A stretch of DNA of 37,537 nt from Micrococcaceae bacterium. Lineage in GTDB: Bacteria > Actinomycetota > Actinomycetes > Actinomycetales > Micrococcaceae. The stretch's first letter is position 1; each line of letters starts with the position of its first letter. This document shows positions 8,865 through 18,175 of the stretch, one piece after another. Under the pieces are notes generated by a model. It worked only from the letters and a program-made list of their open reading frames with translations, ran no database searches and was not told the DNA's origin. The DNA lies in contig JAKDMV010000017.1 of the NCBI GenBank assembly GCA_030452125.1, positions 1-37,537 of the forward strand, in the 5' to 3' direction. The position numbers and the translations under genes are program-made.

Positions 8865-8880
8865 GGTGCTGCCGTCGTCC

Positions 8881-10248
8881 CTAGTGACCCCCGATGCGAT
8901 GGCTGACCGCGTCGCCGTGCGCCGGGAGGTCCTCGGCCCGGGCCAACGCCACGACATGATTACCGACCTCACGCAGCGCCGCAGAGGGGTAGTCGATGAC
9001 CTGGATGGCCTTCAGGAACGTCAGCACGTTCAGCCCCGAGGCAAAGGCAGCGGTTCCGCTGGTGGGCAGGACATGGTTGGAGCCGGCGCTGTAGTCCCCC
9101 AGGCTCACCGGGCTGTGTTCCCCGACGAAGACGGCTCCGGCCGCTGTCACCCGTGCGGCCACCGCGGCGGCATCGGCGGTGAGGATCTCCAGGTGTTCGG
9201 CGGCATAGGTGTTGCAGACGCGCAGCCCCGCGGCGAGGTCGTCGACCAGGATGACGGCCGATTGGCGACCCGCCAGTGCGGTCCGCACCCGTTCGACGTG
9301 CTTCGTTGCGGCGATCTGCCCGTCCAGCTCCTGCCGGACGGCCACTACGAGCTCGGTGGAATCGGTGACCAGCACCGCCGCCGCGTTGGGATCATGTTCG
9401 GCCTGGCTGATCAGGTCGGCGGCCACGTACCGGGCGGTGGCGCCGGCGTCGGCCAGGATCGCGATTTCGGTGGGACCGGCCTCCGCGTCGATTCCCACGA
9501 CCCCCTTGACCAGACGTTTTGCGGTGGCCACGAAGACGTTTCCCGGCCCGGTGATGACATCGACGGGCTCGATGCCCTCTGTCGGCGTGGACGCGGTATC
9601 GGCGTCGACCCCGTAGGCGAAGGCGGCAATGGCCTGCGCGCCTCCGATGGCATGGATCTCGGTGATGCCCAGCAGTTCCGCGGCCGCGAGGATCGTGGGG
9701 TGGGGCAGCCCGCCGAATTCCTGTTGCGGAGGCGAGGCCAGGGCGATGGACCCCACCCCGGCGGCCTGTGCCGGGACGACATTCATGACCACCGAACTCG
9801 GGTAGACGGCCAGCCCGCCGGGGACGTACAGCCCCACCCGGCGTACCGGTTCCCAGCGCTGGGTCACGGTGGCTCCCTGGCCGAAGTCCACCGTGGCGGG
9901 GGCCGGGCGCTGGGCGGCGGCGAACAGGCGGGCCCGGCGGATGGACTCCTCCAGCGCGTCCCTGACGGCAGGATCGAGTTCGTCCAAGGCACGGCGACGG
10001 GCCTCGGCGGGGACCACGGTGCTGCTTTGCTCCACGTGGTCGAAGCGTCGGGCCAGTTCCGCCAACGTCGCGTAGCCTCCGGTCCGGACCTCGGCGATGA
10101 TCTGCGCGACGGCGTCGGAGGCCGAGTCGAAGTCGTTCTCCGGCCGGGGCAGGGCGGCCTTCAGGCCCGCATGGTCCAGCGCGGTCCCCCGCAGGTCGAT
10201 GGTCCGCAGGACGGGGAGGGATCCGGGGGTCTGGGTTGAATTCGTCAC
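8881..10248 (-). CDS. hisD: histidinol dehydrogenase
   Basis: 455 residues. Catalyses the last two oxidation steps of histidine synthesis, from L-histidinol to L-histidine, with NAD and zinc. Recognisable blocks are [65 protein letters not shown], and the catalytic YAAEHLEI segment carrying the Glu-His pair. The C-terminal [18 protein letters not shown] is also typical. Start is GTG 10248; there is no Shine-Dalgarno sequence but a -10 element ends 6 bp upstream. No other his genes are in the window. It lies 58 bp after dnaE. Confidence 0.97.
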   Translation of the reverse strand: MTNSTQTPGSLPVLRTIDLRGTALDHAGLKAALPRPENDFDSASDAVAQIIAEVRTGGYATLAELARRFDHVEQSSTVVPAEARRRALDELDPAVRDALEESIRRARLFAAAQRPAPATVDFGQGATVTQRWEPVRRVGLYVPGGLAVYPSSVVMNVVPAQAAGVGSIALASPPQQEFGGLPHPTILAAAELLGITEIHAIGGAQAIAAFAYGVDADTASTPTEGIEPVDVITGPGNVFVATAKRLVKGVVGIDAEAGPTEIAILADAGATARYVAADLISQAEHDPNAAAVLVTDSTELVVAVRQELDGQIAATKHVERVRTALAGRQSAVILVDDLAAGLRVCNTYAAEHLEILTADAAAVAARVTAAGAVFVGEHSPVSLGDYSAGSNHVLPTSGTAAFASGLNVLTFLKAIQVIDYPSAALREVGNHVVALARAEDLPAHGDAVSHRIGGH

Positions 10249-10254
10249 CGCACC

Positions 10255-10260
10255 AGTTTA
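10255..10260 (-). promoter_or_regulatory. -10 element, leaderless hisD start
   Basis: Minus-strand TAAACT lies 6 bp before the GTG at 10248. The -35 region falls in a GC hairpin (CCGCCG/CGGCGG, 10278-10296) and is not recognisable. Confidence 0.45.
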
Positions 10261-10306
10261 CGGCCTCGGGCCCCGGCCCGCCGAGTGCTACGGCGGACCG
10301 GCGACG

Positions 10307-13300
10307 CTAGATGTCCAGGCAGGTGGGGCCCAACAACACCTTGAGGTCCCCGAACAGTGCGGGGTTGGGGTTGACCCGGAAGTCGATGCCCAGGCGCATC
10401 AGTTCCACGCTGCGGGTGCCGGCTAGCTTCACCCGCACCTCGGTGTTGCCCTGGTGGGTGCGCAGGACCTCACCGAGCTGTGTGACCACCGCCTCGTTGG
10501 CCTTGTGGCTGGGCATCGAAATGACCACCGGCCCGGCCAGCCCGTCCTCGCTGATCTCGGGGATGGTCAGTTCCTGGGCGTTCAAGGACACCGCCCCGTC
10601 GTCGCGCCGTTGCAGTCGACCGCGGACCACGACGATCAGGTCCTCGGCCAGCACGCTGGCGATCGGCCCGTAGGCCTGACCGAAGAACATGACCTCCATG
10701 GAGCCGCCGAGGTCCTCGATTTCCGACCGGGCGTACGGGTTCCCGCTGTTCTTGGCAATGCGCCGTTGCAGCGAGGTGATCATCCCGGAAATCGTGACGA
10801 TCTGCCCGTCGCGCGGCCCGTCCTCGGAGAGCACCTGGGTGATGGAGAGGTCGGCATGCTGTTCCAACAGGTTGCCCAGGCCCTGCAGGGGGTGGTCCGA
10901 CACGTAGAGCCCGAGCATGTCGCGTTCGAAGGAAAGCTTGTCCTTCTTCTCCCATTCGGGCAGATCCGGGACGTCGATGGCCAGCCCGGAGCCGGCGGAC
11001 GGATCGTCCAGGGCGCTGAAGAGGTCGAACTGGTTGGCGGCCTCGTTGCGTTTGAGCACGATGACCGAGTCGACGGCCTCCTCATGGATCATGGCCAGGG
11101 CCCGCCGTGGGTGGCCCATCGAATCATAGGCGCCCGCCTTCACCAGCGATTCGATGGTGCGCTTATTGCACACCACCGCGGGAACCTTCTGCAGGAAGTC
11201 GGTGAACGTCTCGAAGGCGCCCTTCTCCTGGCGTGCCTCCACCAGCGCGTTGACCACGTTGGAGCCGACGTTGCGGATGGCTCCCATGCCGAAACGGATG
11301 TCGGTATCCACCGGGGTGAAGTTCAGCTGTGATTCATTCACGTCGGGGGGCAACACGGTGATGCCCATATGGCGGCATTCGTTGAGGTAGAGCGCCGATT
11401 TGTCCTTGTCGTCGCCGACGCTGGTCAACAGGGCCGCCATGTATTCGGCCGGATAATGGGCCTTGAGGTAGGCGGTCCAGTAGGAGACCAGGCCGTAGGC
11501 CGCCGAATGGGCCTTGTTGAACGCGTAGTCGGAGAAGGGCAGCAGGATCTCCCACAGGGCCTTGATGGCGGCCTCGGAGAACCCGCTGTCCAGCATGCCC
11601 TGGTGGAAGCCGGCGTACTGCTTATCCAGTTCGGCCTTCTTCTTCTTGCCCATGGCCCGGCGCAGGATGTCCGCCTGGCCCAGCGAGAACCCGGCGACCT
11701 TCTGCGCGATGGCCATGACCTGCTCCTGGTACACGATCAGGCCGTAGGTCTTGTCGAGGATCTCCTGCAACGGTTCCTCGAGTTCGGGGTGGATCGGGGT
11801 GATCTCCTGCAGGCCGTTCTTGCGCAGCGCATAGTTGTTGTGCGAGTTCGCGCCCATCGGGCCCGGACGATAGAGCGCGATGACGGCGGAAATGTCTTCG
11901 AAGTTGTCGGGGCGCATCAGACGCAGCAGCGACCTCATGGGTCCGCCGTCGAGCTGGAAGACCCCCAGGGTGTCCCCGCGGGCCAGCAGTTCGTAGGCGG
12001 CCCGGTCGTCCACCTCGAGTTGTTCGAGGTCCAGGTCAATCCCGCGGTTGATCTTGATGTTCTCGATCGCGTCGGAAATGATCGTCAGGTTCCGCAACCC
12101 CAAAAAGTCCATCTTGATCAGCCCGAGAGTTTCACAGGTGGGGTAGTCGAACTGCGTGATGACCTGCCCGTCCTGGAAACGGCGCATGATCGGCACGACG
12201 TCGATGATCGGGTCCGAGGACATGATCACCCCCGCCGCGTGGACGCCCCACTGGCGCTTCAGCCCTTCGATGCCCTTCGCCGTTTCGAAGACCTTGGCGG
12301 CCTCCGGATCGGCGGCCAGCATCTGGCGGAAATCCGCTGCTTCGGAGTAGCGCTGGGCGGATTTGTCCTCGATGTCGGCCAGCGGGATGTCCTTGGCCAT
12401 GACGGCCGGCGGCAGGGCCTTGGTCAGCGTCTCGCCCATGCTGAAGGGGTGGCCCATGACCCGGGCCGAGTCCTTCAGGGCCTGCTTGGTCTTGATCGAG
12501 CCGTAGGTCACGATCATCGACACGCGCTCGTCGCCGTACTTCTCGGTCACGTAGTTGATGACCTCGCCGCGGCGACGATCATCGAAGTCGACGTCGAAGT
12601 CGGGCATGGACACACGCTCCGGGTTGAGGAAGCGTTCGAAGATCAACCCGTGCTGCAGCGGGTCCAGGTCGGTGATGCGCATGGCGTACGCCACCATGGA
12701 GCCGGCGCCGGAACCACGTCCGGGGCCGACCCGGATGCCGTTGTCCTTGGACCAGTTGATGAAATCCGCCACGACGAGGAAGTAGCCGGGGAAGCCCATC
12801 TTGGTGATGATGTCCAGCTCGTAGTCGGCCTGCCGGCGCGAGGCCTCGGGGACGCCTTGGGGGTAGCGGTACCGCATGCCGGATTCGACTTCCTTGACCA
12901 GCCAGCTGGTTTCGTCCTCCCCCGGCGGGCAGGGGAACTTGGGCATGTAGTTCGCGTCGGTGTTGAAGGAGACCTCACACCGTTCGGCGATCTCCAGGGT
13001 GTTGTCGCAGGCCTCGGGGAACTCGGCGAAGAGCGCGCGCATCTCCTGCGGCGACTTCAGGTAGAAACTGGTTCCCGAGAACGCGAAGCGTGATCCCCCC
13101 TGGTCATAGGTCGGTTCCAGCAGCGTGGAGCCCGACTGCAGGGCCAACAGGGCCTCATGGGCCTTGGCATCGCGTTCGTGCGTGTAATGCAGGTCGTTGG
13201 TCGCCACCAGCGGCAGCTTCAGTTCCTTGGCCAGCCGCAGCAGATCCTTGGTGACCCGGCGCTCGATGTCCAGCCCGTGGTCCATCAGCTCGCAGTAGTA

Positions 13301-13870
13301 GTTCTCCTTGCCGAAGAGGTCCTGGTATTCACCGGCGGCCTGCTTGGCCTCCTCGTACTGGCCCAACCGCAGGCGGGTCTGGATCTCGCTCGAGGGGCAG
13401 CCGGTGGTGGCGATGAGCCCTGAGCTGTACTGCTCGAGCAGTTCGCGGTCCAGCCGCGGCCACTTGCCGAACACCGAGTCCAACGATCCGATCGACGAGG
13501 CCCTGAAGAGGTTGCGCATGCCTTCGTTGTTGCGGCTGAGCAACGTCATATGGGTGTAGGCGCCACCGCCGGAGACGTCGTCCCGCTTCTGATGGGCCTC
13601 GCCCCAGCGCACCCGGGTCTTGTCCTTGCGGGAGGTTCCGGGGGTGACGTAGGCCTCGACCCCGATGATGGGTTTGACCCCCGCACTGGTCGCCTTGTTC
13701 CAGAAGTCGAAGGCCCCGAACAGATAGCCGTGGTCGGTCGTGGCCAGGGCCGGCATGCCCAGGCGCTTGGTCTCCTCGAAGAGGTCGGTCAGGCGCGCGG
13801 CGCCGTCGAGCATCGAGTATTCGGTATGCGTATGAAGGTGGACGAATCCGTCCCGGTTTGAGCTGGCCAC
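10307..13870 (-). CDS. dnaE: DNA polymerase III alpha subunit, DnaE1 type
   Basis: 1187 residues, the replicative polymerase. The N-terminal PHP domain starts with VHLHTHTEYSMLDG (residues about 10-23). The catalytic palm shows GPGRGSGAGSMVAYA and PDFDVDFDD with the catalytic aspartates. The fingers region follows (YGLIVYQEQVMAIAQ, NKAHSAAYGLVSY), and the C-terminus has a helix-hairpin-helix region and an OB-fold (GQIVTISGMITSLQ). Length is normal; there is no intein. Start GTG 13870 is supported by a -35/-10 pair placed 6 bp upstream and by the lack of a ribosome site. Confidence 0.98.
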   Translation of the reverse strand: MASSNRDGFVHLHTHTEYSMLDGAARLTDLFEETKRLGMPALATTDHGYLFGAFDFWNKATSAGVKPIIGVEAYVTPGTSRKDKTRVRWGEAHQKRDDVSGGGAYTHMTLLSRNNEGMRNLFRASSIGSLDSVFGKWPRLDRELLEQYSSGLIATTGCPSSEIQTRLRLGQYEEAKQAAGEYQDLFGKENYYCELMDHGLDIERRVTKDLLRLAKELKLPLVATNDLHYTHERDAKAHEALLALQSGSTLLEPTYDQGGSRFAFSGTSFYLKSPQEMRALFAEFPEACDNTLEIAERCEVSFNTDANYMPKFPCPPGEDETSWLVKEVESGMRYRYPQGVPEASRRQADYELDIITKMGFPGYFLVVADFINWSKDNGIRVGPGRGSGAGSMVAYAMRITDLDPLQHGLIFERFLNPERVSMPDFDVDFDDRRRGEVINYVTEKYGDERVSMIVTYGSIKTKQALKDSARVMGHPFSMGETLTKALPPAVMAKDIPLADIEDKSAQRYSEAADFRQMLAADPEAAKVFETAKGIEGLKRQWGVHAAGVIMSSDPIIDVVPIMRRFQDGQVITQFDYPTCETLGLIKMDFLGLRNLTIISDAIENIKINRGIDLDLEQLEVDDRAAYELLARGDTLGVFQLDGGPMRSLLRLMRPDNFEDISAVIALYRPGPMGANSHNNYALRKNGLQEITPIHPELEEPLQEILDKTYGLIVYQEQVMAIAQKVAGFSLGQADILRRAMGKKKKAELDKQYAGFHQGMLDSGFSEAAIKALWEILLPFSDYAFNKAHSAAYGLVSYWTAYLKAHYPAEYMAALLTSVGDDKDKSALYLNECRHMGITVLPPDVNESQLNFTPVDTDIRFGMGAIRNVGSNVVNALVEARQEKGAFETFTDFLQKVPAVVCNKRTIESLVKAGAYDSMGHPRRALAMIHEEAVDSVIVLKRNEAANQFDLFSALDDPSAGSGLAIDVPDLPEWEKKDKLSFERDMLGLYVSDHPLQGLGNLLEQHADLSITQVLSEDGPRDGQIVTISGMITSLQRRIAKNSGNPYARSEIEDLGGSMEVMFFGQAYGPIASVLAEDLIVVVRGRLQRRDDGAVSLNAQELTIPEISEDGLAGPVVISMPSHKANEAVVTQLGEVLRTHQGNTEVRVKLAGTRSVELMRLGIDFRVNPNPALFGDLKVLLGPTCLDI

Positions 13871-13876
13871 CGATCC

Positions 13877-13905
13877 ATTCTAGGCCCGGAGGCGACCCTT
13901 CCGAA
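13877..13905 (-). promoter_or_regulatory. dnaE promoter, leaderless
   Basis: Minus strand: -35-like TTCGGA (13900-13905), a 17-bp spacer and -10 TAGAAT (13877-13882). The -10 ends 6 bp before the GTG start at 13870, so the transcript probably starts at the initiation codon. Confidence 0.6.
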
Positions 13906-13983
13906 CTTCCCCGCGCGGCGGCAGGCGTGTCCCGGTCGGGGGCCGGGCGGCCCCGGGTCCGTGGAGGTCGACGCGGCGGGGGC

Positions 13984-14919
13984 TCAGTAGCCCAGGTCCC
14001 CGTCGCGGAGGATCTCCAGGGCGTGGGAGAGGTCCTGCGGGTAGCTGCTCTCGACCTCGACCCACTCCCCCGTGACCGGATGCGGGAACCCCAGCTGGTA
14101 GGCGTGCAGCCACTGCCGGGTCAGTCCGAGGTCGGCCGCCAACCGCGGGTCGGCCCCGTAGGTCTGGTCTCCCGCGCAGGGATGGCGCAGGGCCGAGAAG
14201 TGCACCCGGATCTGGTGCGTGCGTCCGGTCTCCAGCTGCACCTTCACCAGGCTGGCCCGACCGAAGGCCTCCAGGACCTCGTAGTGGGTGACCGAATCGC
14301 GTCCGCCTTCGAGGACCGCGAACCTCCAGTCATGTCCCGGATGCCGGCCGATGGGTGCATCGATGGTCCCGGACAACGGGTCGGGCAGCCCCTGGACGAG
14401 GGCGTGGTACGTCTTGGAGGGGGTGCGTTCCTTGAAGGCACGTTTGAGTGCCGTGTAGGCCCGCTCGGTCTTGGCCACGACCATCGCCCCGGAAGTCCCC
14501 ACGTCCAGCCGGTGCACGATGCCCTGGCGTTCGGGGGCCCCGGAGGTGGAGATGCGGTAGCCGGCGGCGAGTAACGCGCCGACGACCGTGGGCCCCACCC
14601 ACCCGGGGGAAGGATGGGCGGCCACCCCGACGGGTTTGTCGATGACCACGTAGTCGTCGTCCTCGGCCAGGATCTTCATGGCTTCCACGTATTCGGCCCT
14701 CACTTCCAACGGGTCTGTTTCCGGGGGCGGATCGACGCTGACGACGTCGCCGTCGGCCACCTTGCGGGATTTGGCGACCTGGCTGCCGTTGAGCAGCACA
14801 TGGCCCCCGGCGCACCAGCGCGCAGCCACGCTGCGGGTGGTCTCCAGTCGGGCGGCCAGCAGGGCGTCGACGCGCTGGCCTGCTTCCTCGGGCCCGACGG
14901 CGAAGATGGTCGGGCTCAC
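13984..14919 (-). CDS. rluD: RluA/RluD-family 23S rRNA pseudouridine synthase
   Basis: 311 residues. Isomerises specific uridines in large-subunit rRNA to pseudouridine. An S4 RNA-binding domain spans about 14-62 ([11 protein letters not shown]...[14 protein letters not shown]). The catalytic domain follows, with [13 protein letters not shown] and the HRLDVGTSG motif; Asp139 is the catalytic residue. The RTHQIRVH motif is present. I chose GTG 14919 (MSPTIFAV) because it overlaps the lspA stop as GTGA and matches the family N-terminus; the frame extends to 15024 without family character. The exact uridine targets cannot be read from sequence, hence rluD is a family-level symbol. Confidence 0.92.
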   Translation of the reverse strand: MSPTIFAVGPEEAGQRVDALLAARLETTRSVAARWCAGGHVLLNGSQVAKSRKVADGDVVSVDPPPETDPLEVRAEYVEAMKILAEDDDYVVIDKPVGVAAHPSPGWVGPTVVGALLAAGYRISTSGAPERQGIVHRLDVGTSGAMVVAKTERAYTALKRAFKERTPSKTYHALVQGLPDPLSGTIDAPIGRHPGHDWRFAVLEGGRDSVTHYEVLEAFGRASLVKVQLETGRTHQIRVHFSALRHPCAGDQTYGADPRLAADLGLTRQWLHAYQLGFPHPVTGEWVEVESSYPQDLSHALEILRDGDLGY

Positions 14920-15500
14920 GATTCGTCGGCTTTCCCGCTCTTCCGGGTGGTCTTCTCGGGCACCGGCAGGCCGTCCAGTCCGATGCCCCGGAAGAGCAGC
15001 AGGCAGATGCCGATCATGGAACACACCACGAAGGAGTCGGCCACGTTGAAGATCGCAAAGTGCGGGACGGCGATGAAGTCCACGACGTGGCCCATGCCGA
15101 ACGAGGGCTCACGGAACAGCCGGTCGATGAGGTTGCCGCTGGCACCGGCCAGCAAGCCTCCCAGGGCCACGGCCCACCATCCCGAGCTCACCTTGCGCAG
15201 CAGCGTCAGGACGTAGACCACGACGACGGCCATGATGATGGTGAAGATCCAGGTCACCGAGGTACCGATGGAGAAGGCGGCCCCGGAGTTCAGGATGTAA
15301 TGCCATTGCAGGGCCGATCCGATCACGTCGATCGTTTCGCCCAGTTCCATCCTGGCCTGCACCAGGGCCTTCGTCAGCTGGTCCAGGCCGGCCCCGAGGA
15401 CGGCGATGCCCAGCGAGAGCGCGATCAACCGGCCGCTGGCACCCTTCGGCGGGGGCGCCGGGGCCTCATGCTCGGTGCGTGCTGCGGGGTCCTGATCCAT
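14916..15500 (-). CDS. lspA: lipoprotein signal peptidase II
   Basis: 194 residues; cleaves signal peptides of prolipoproteins within the membrane. Four membrane segments are apparent (about 24-45, 65-80, 84-102, 150-172). The catalytic aspartates are Asp126 in GNLIDRL and Asp155 in FNVADS, and the NSGAAFS motif is present. A cytoplasmic Pro/Ala-rich N-tail of about 22 residues and a Lys-rich C-tail flank the core. ATG 15500 has AAGGA upstream. Translationally coupled to the rluD-like gene through GTGA. Confidence 0.96.
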   Translation of the reverse strand: MDQDPAARTEHEAPAPPPKGASGRLIALSLGIAVLGAGLDQLTKALVQARMELGETIDVIGSALQWHYILNSGAAFSIGTSVTWIFTIIMAVVVVYVLTLLRKVSSGWWAVALGGLLAGASGNLIDRLFREPSFGMGHVVDFIAVPHFAIFNVADSFVVCSMIGICLLLFRGIGLDGLPVPEKTTRKSGKADES

Positions 15501-15517
15501 CGGGGTCCTTAACGTGA

Positions 15518-15548
15518 TGTCGGCGGCCGGGTGATCCGGCCGCCGACA
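15518..15548 (-). terminator. perfect 13-bp stem-loop between divIVA and lspA
   Basis: TGTCGGCGGCCGG, loop gtgat, CCGGCCGCCGACA. A very stable hairpin without a T-run, placed 48 bp after the divIVA stop and 17 bp before lspA. It could end or attenuate divIVA transcription or process the mRNA. Confidence 0.5.
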
Positions 15549-15596
15549 GACATGGTCGTGGGTGGGACGCCGAAGCGTCCTCCCCGCAACGATTGG

Positions 15597-16328
15597 CTAG
15601 GCGTTGTCCTGGGAATCCGGGGTCGCGATGGGGCCCTGCGACTCGAGATCCTGCAGCTGACCTTCGATGTAGGACTTCAGGCGGGCCCGGTAGTCGCGCT
15701 CGAAGCCACGCAGCTGGTCGAGCTTGCGCTCCAGCACGGATTTCTGGTCCTCCAGCGAGTTGAGCGTCTTGGTGCTCTTGTCCTCGGCGTCGGATACCAG
15801 TTTCGTGGCCTGCAGCTGGGCTTCGGCGATGATCTTATCGCGCTGCTCGACCCCGGCGCCGACGTATTCGTCGTGCAGGCGCTGGGCCATGGCCAGCACA
15901 CCGGCGGCGGACTCGGCGGAACCGGATCCTGCGGCAGCGGTATCGGCGGTGGGGGCCGCGGCGGCAGCAGGAGCTTCCGGCGTGGTCGGCGTCTGCTCGG
16001 TGGCAGGGGCGTCCTCGACCTCGGGGGAGGCTTCTTCGGCTGCTTCGTCGACGTTGCCGGTCACCGGAGCGGATTCCGCGGCCGGAGCGGCGGCGGTCTC
16101 GCTGGCGGGGGCCGCGGCGACGGGGGCCGGAACGCTGCCGGTTTCGACGTCCGTGGAGCCACCGAGCTCGCTGACGCGCTGGCGCAGCTGCTCGTTCTCC
16201 TGGGTCAGTCGACGCAGTTCCACGACGATCTCGTCCAGGAAGTCGTCAACTTCGTCCTGATCGTAGCCCTCCCGGAACTTCGTTGGCTGGAAACGCTTGT
16301 TGACTACATCTTCTGGCGTGAGCGCCAT
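15597..16328 (-). CDS. divIVA: DivIVA/Wag31 polar growth protein
   Basis: 243 residues. DivIVA (Wag31) marks curved membrane at poles and septum and recruits the elongation machinery in Actinobacteria. The membrane-binding N-terminal domain is clear (MALTPEDVVNKRF...YDQDEVDDFLDEI), followed by a first coiled coil to about residue 55. Residues 58-145 are an Ala/Pro/Glu/Thr-rich linker, and 146-230 a second long coiled coil. In many cocci and short rods of Micrococcales the linker length varies. ATG 16328 follows GAGGTGACC. Part of the conserved ftsZ-pgeF-yggS-sepF-yggT-divIVA block. Confidence 0.97.
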   Translation of the reverse strand: MALTPEDVVNKRFQPTKFREGYDQDEVDDFLDEIVVELRRLTQENEQLRQRVSELGGSTDVETGSVPAPVAAAPASETAAAPAAESAPVTGNVDEAAEEASPEVEDAPATEQTPTTPEAPAAAAAPTADTAAAGSGSAESAAGVLAMAQRLHDEYVGAGVEQRDKIIAEAQLQATKLVSDAEDKSTKTLNSLEDQKSVLERKLDQLRGFERDYRARLKSYIEGQLQDLESQGPIATPDSQDNA

Positions 16329-16358
16329 CTGGTCACCTCGATACTTAGTTCTCTCCCC

Positions 16359-16376
16359 GGCCGCCTGATTGCGGCC
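16359..16376. other. 6-bp stem-loop in the divIVA leader
   Basis: GGCCGC, CTGATT loop, GCGGCC. It lies 30 bp upstream of the divIVA start. Whether it folds in the mRNA to affect translation is unknown. Confidence 0.3.
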
Positions 16377-16443
16377 CGAGGGCGATTACACCGGTTATGT
16401 AAGCAAGCTGCAGCGGCTGCCGCGGCATACTTCCTGTTTCAAG

Positions 16444-16466
16444 ACTATAACGTTTCCCGCACCGAA
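16444..16466 (-). promoter_or_regulatory. possible divIVA promoter
   Basis: Minus-strand TATAGT (16444-16449) is a strong -10 match; a weak TTAGTC lies 17 bp upstream, just beyond this interval. It would give a leader of about 110 nt. The 172-bp gap between yggT and divIVA holds no gene that I can see. Confidence 0.4.
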
Positions 16467-16500
16467 GACTAACCTTTGACCTCGGTCGGGAGACAAGAGC

Positions 16501-16791
16501 CTATCGCCCGATCTGCAGAACGACGACCTTGGCAATGATGATGGCGAAATAAAGGATCAGGAAAGCCAGATCCAGGCGCATCCCGCCCACATCCAAGGGC
16601 TTGATCTTGGACCGGAGCCACCGCATGGGCGGATCGGTGATGCGGTAGACGAAACTGGCCAGGATCAGCGCCATGCCGCGGGGACGCCAGCCCCGGGCGA
16701 ACATCTGGACGATGTCGTAGACGATCCTCAGCATGAGCATGACCTGGACGACCGTCAAGGCGGCATAGACCAGTCCGAAAAGAATTCCCAC
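16501..16791 (-). CDS. YggT-family membrane protein
   Basis: 96 residues with two hydrophobic helices (about 2-24 and 70-93) around a conserved cytoplasmic middle (RGWRPRGMALILASFVYRITDPPMRWLRSKI). YggT proteins are of unsettled function, linked to division and osmotic tolerance by neighbourhood. Start GTG 16791 lies 15 bp after the sepF stop with no clear ribosome site, so coupling to sepF is likely. Confidence 0.93.
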   Translation of the reverse strand: MGILFGLVYAALTVVQVMLMLRIVYDIVQMFARGWRPRGMALILASFVYRITDPPMRWLRSKIKPLDVGGMRLDLAFLILYFAIIIAKVVVLQIGR

Positions 16792-16806
16792 GGTACGAAG
16801 CGGCCG

Positions 16807-17325
16807 CTAGCTCTGGTTGAAGAAGGTTGCCGTGTCCTCGGAGGATTTCTTGTCCTCACCCAGGATCTCGACGCTGGCCGGTGAGAGAAGAAACACCTTG
16901 TTGGTGACGCGTTCGATGCTGCCATGCAGCCCGAAGACCAGGCCGGCGGAGAAGTCGACCAGACGCTTGGCGTCGCCTTCACCCATGTCCGTGACGTTCA
17001 TGATGACCGGGATGCCGTCCCGGAAGCTCTCGCCGATGACCTTGGCGTCGTTATATGAACGGGGGTGAACCGTCGTGATTTGCCGCAATGAAGAATCCTC
17101 GTCCCTGGATGAAGGCGCGCGCTTGATGGGGGTGACCGGAGCCCGGTATTCCGTTTCCGGTTCAGCGGCGACTGCCATGGGGGCCCGCTCGGGCTCGACA
17201 CGGGACGGTTCCGGACGCTGCTGCAGCTGCTGCTGTTCGGGCATCTCGGACTGCTCGTCCTCGTAGTGCTCGTCACCGTCGGCGAGTCCCAGGTAGATCA
17301 TCGTCTTGCGCAAGGCGCCAGCCAT
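16807..17325 (-). CDS. sepF: cell division protein SepF
   Basis: 172 residues. SepF anchors FtsZ to the membrane, a role filled by FtsA in many other bacteria; no ftsA is seen here. Residues 1-15 ([15 protein letters not shown]) form the amphipathic membrane-targeting helix. An acidic/Gln-rich linker covers about 17-80, and the globular FtsZ-binding domain about 82-160 ([21 protein letters not shown]...[13 protein letters not shown]). ATG 17325 has an excellent AAGGAGA site; the frame extends upstream to 17436 but that is outside the family. Confidence 0.97.
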   Translation of the reverse strand: MAGALRKTMIYLGLADGDEHYEDEQSEMPEQQQLQQRPEPSRVEPERAPMAVAAEPETEYRAPVTPIKRAPSSRDEDSSLRQITTVHPRSYNDAKVIGESFRDGIPVIMNVTDMGEGDAKRLVDFSAGLVFGLHGSIERVTNKVFLLSPASVEILGEDKKSSEDTATFFNQS

Positions 17326-17392
17326 GGTCTTCTCCTTATGATCGTACGCGGCGAGGGGTCTTCTCCCGCTTGAGTCTCCGCTGCAAACGACG

Positions 17393-18175
17393 CTACAGCA
17401 CCGGCGGGCGCTGGCCGAGCACATCGGAGCCGACACGGAGGTGTGTCGCCCCGGCGGCCACGGCCTGTTCCAGGTCGTGGCTCATCCCCGCCGAGATCCA
17501 GTCCGCGGTGGGGTGGTCGGCCCGCAAGGAGGCGGAGATTCCGGCCAGCCGTTCGAAGGCCGGAGTCGGGTCCTGACCCAACGGGGCCACGGCCATCACC
17601 CCGGCCAGGGCCAGACCTTCGGTTTCGGCGACGAGCTCGGCCAGCTGCTGGACCTCTTCGGGTTCCGCGCCGCCGCGTCCGATCCCGCCGTCGTCCCCCG
17701 TGCGCTGGTCCGCGGCACGCAGGTCGACTTGGATCACAGTGGCCAGGTCCGCTCGGGGAGCCAGCCCCTCCTCGGCCCGGCGCTCGGTTTCGCGGTGCAT
17801 GGCCTTGCCCAACGCCCGGGCCAGGGAGGCCCGGTCCAACGAATGCAGGGCCGCTGCGTAACGGACCACCGATTTGGCCTTGTTGCTTTGGAGTTGGCCG
17901 ATGAAATGCCAGTTCAGGTCCAGCGTCTGGACCTGAACTGCCTTGGCGGAGGCTTCTTGGTCGCGGTTCTCACCGACCTCGCGCACCCCGAGCTCGTGGA
18001 GCAGCCGGACGTCGGAGGCGGGAAAGAACTTGGTCACGACCACCAGTTCGGGCTCCTGGTCCCGTCCGGCGGCACGGGTCGCGGTGGTGATGCGTTCGCG
18101 GACGGCCGTGAGTCGTTGCTCCAGGCCCTCGCGACGCCGGGCCTCATCCGGGGCCGGGGCGGGGGTGGTGTTCAT
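17393..18175 (-). CDS. PLP homeostasis protein, YggS/YlmE family
   Basis: 260 residues. YggS-family proteins bind pyridoxal 5'-phosphate on one Lys and keep PLP and amino-acid pools balanced; no catalytic reaction is established. The PLP Lys lies in [12 protein letters not shown], followed by [20 protein letters not shown], and the C-terminal [23 protein letters not shown] phosphate-binding segment. ATG 18175 overlaps the pgeF stop as ATGA, so the two are translationally coupled. Confidence 0.95.
   Translation of the reverse strand: MNTTPAPAPDEARRREGLEQRLTAVRERITTATRAAGRDQEPELVVVTKFFPASDVRLLHELGVREVGENRDQEASAKAVQVQTLDLNWHFIGQLQSNKAKSVVRYAAALHSLDRASLARALGKAMHRETERRAEEGLAPRADLATVIQVDLRAADQRTGDDGGIGRGGAEPEEVQQLAELVAETEGLALAGVMAVAPLGQDPTPAFERLAGISASLRADHPTADWISAGMSHDLEQAVAAGATHLRVGSDVLGQRPPVL

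Noticed and set aside
10307-13870. Intein or domain insertion in dnaE
   Set aside because: Length is normal and all motif blocks are contiguous.
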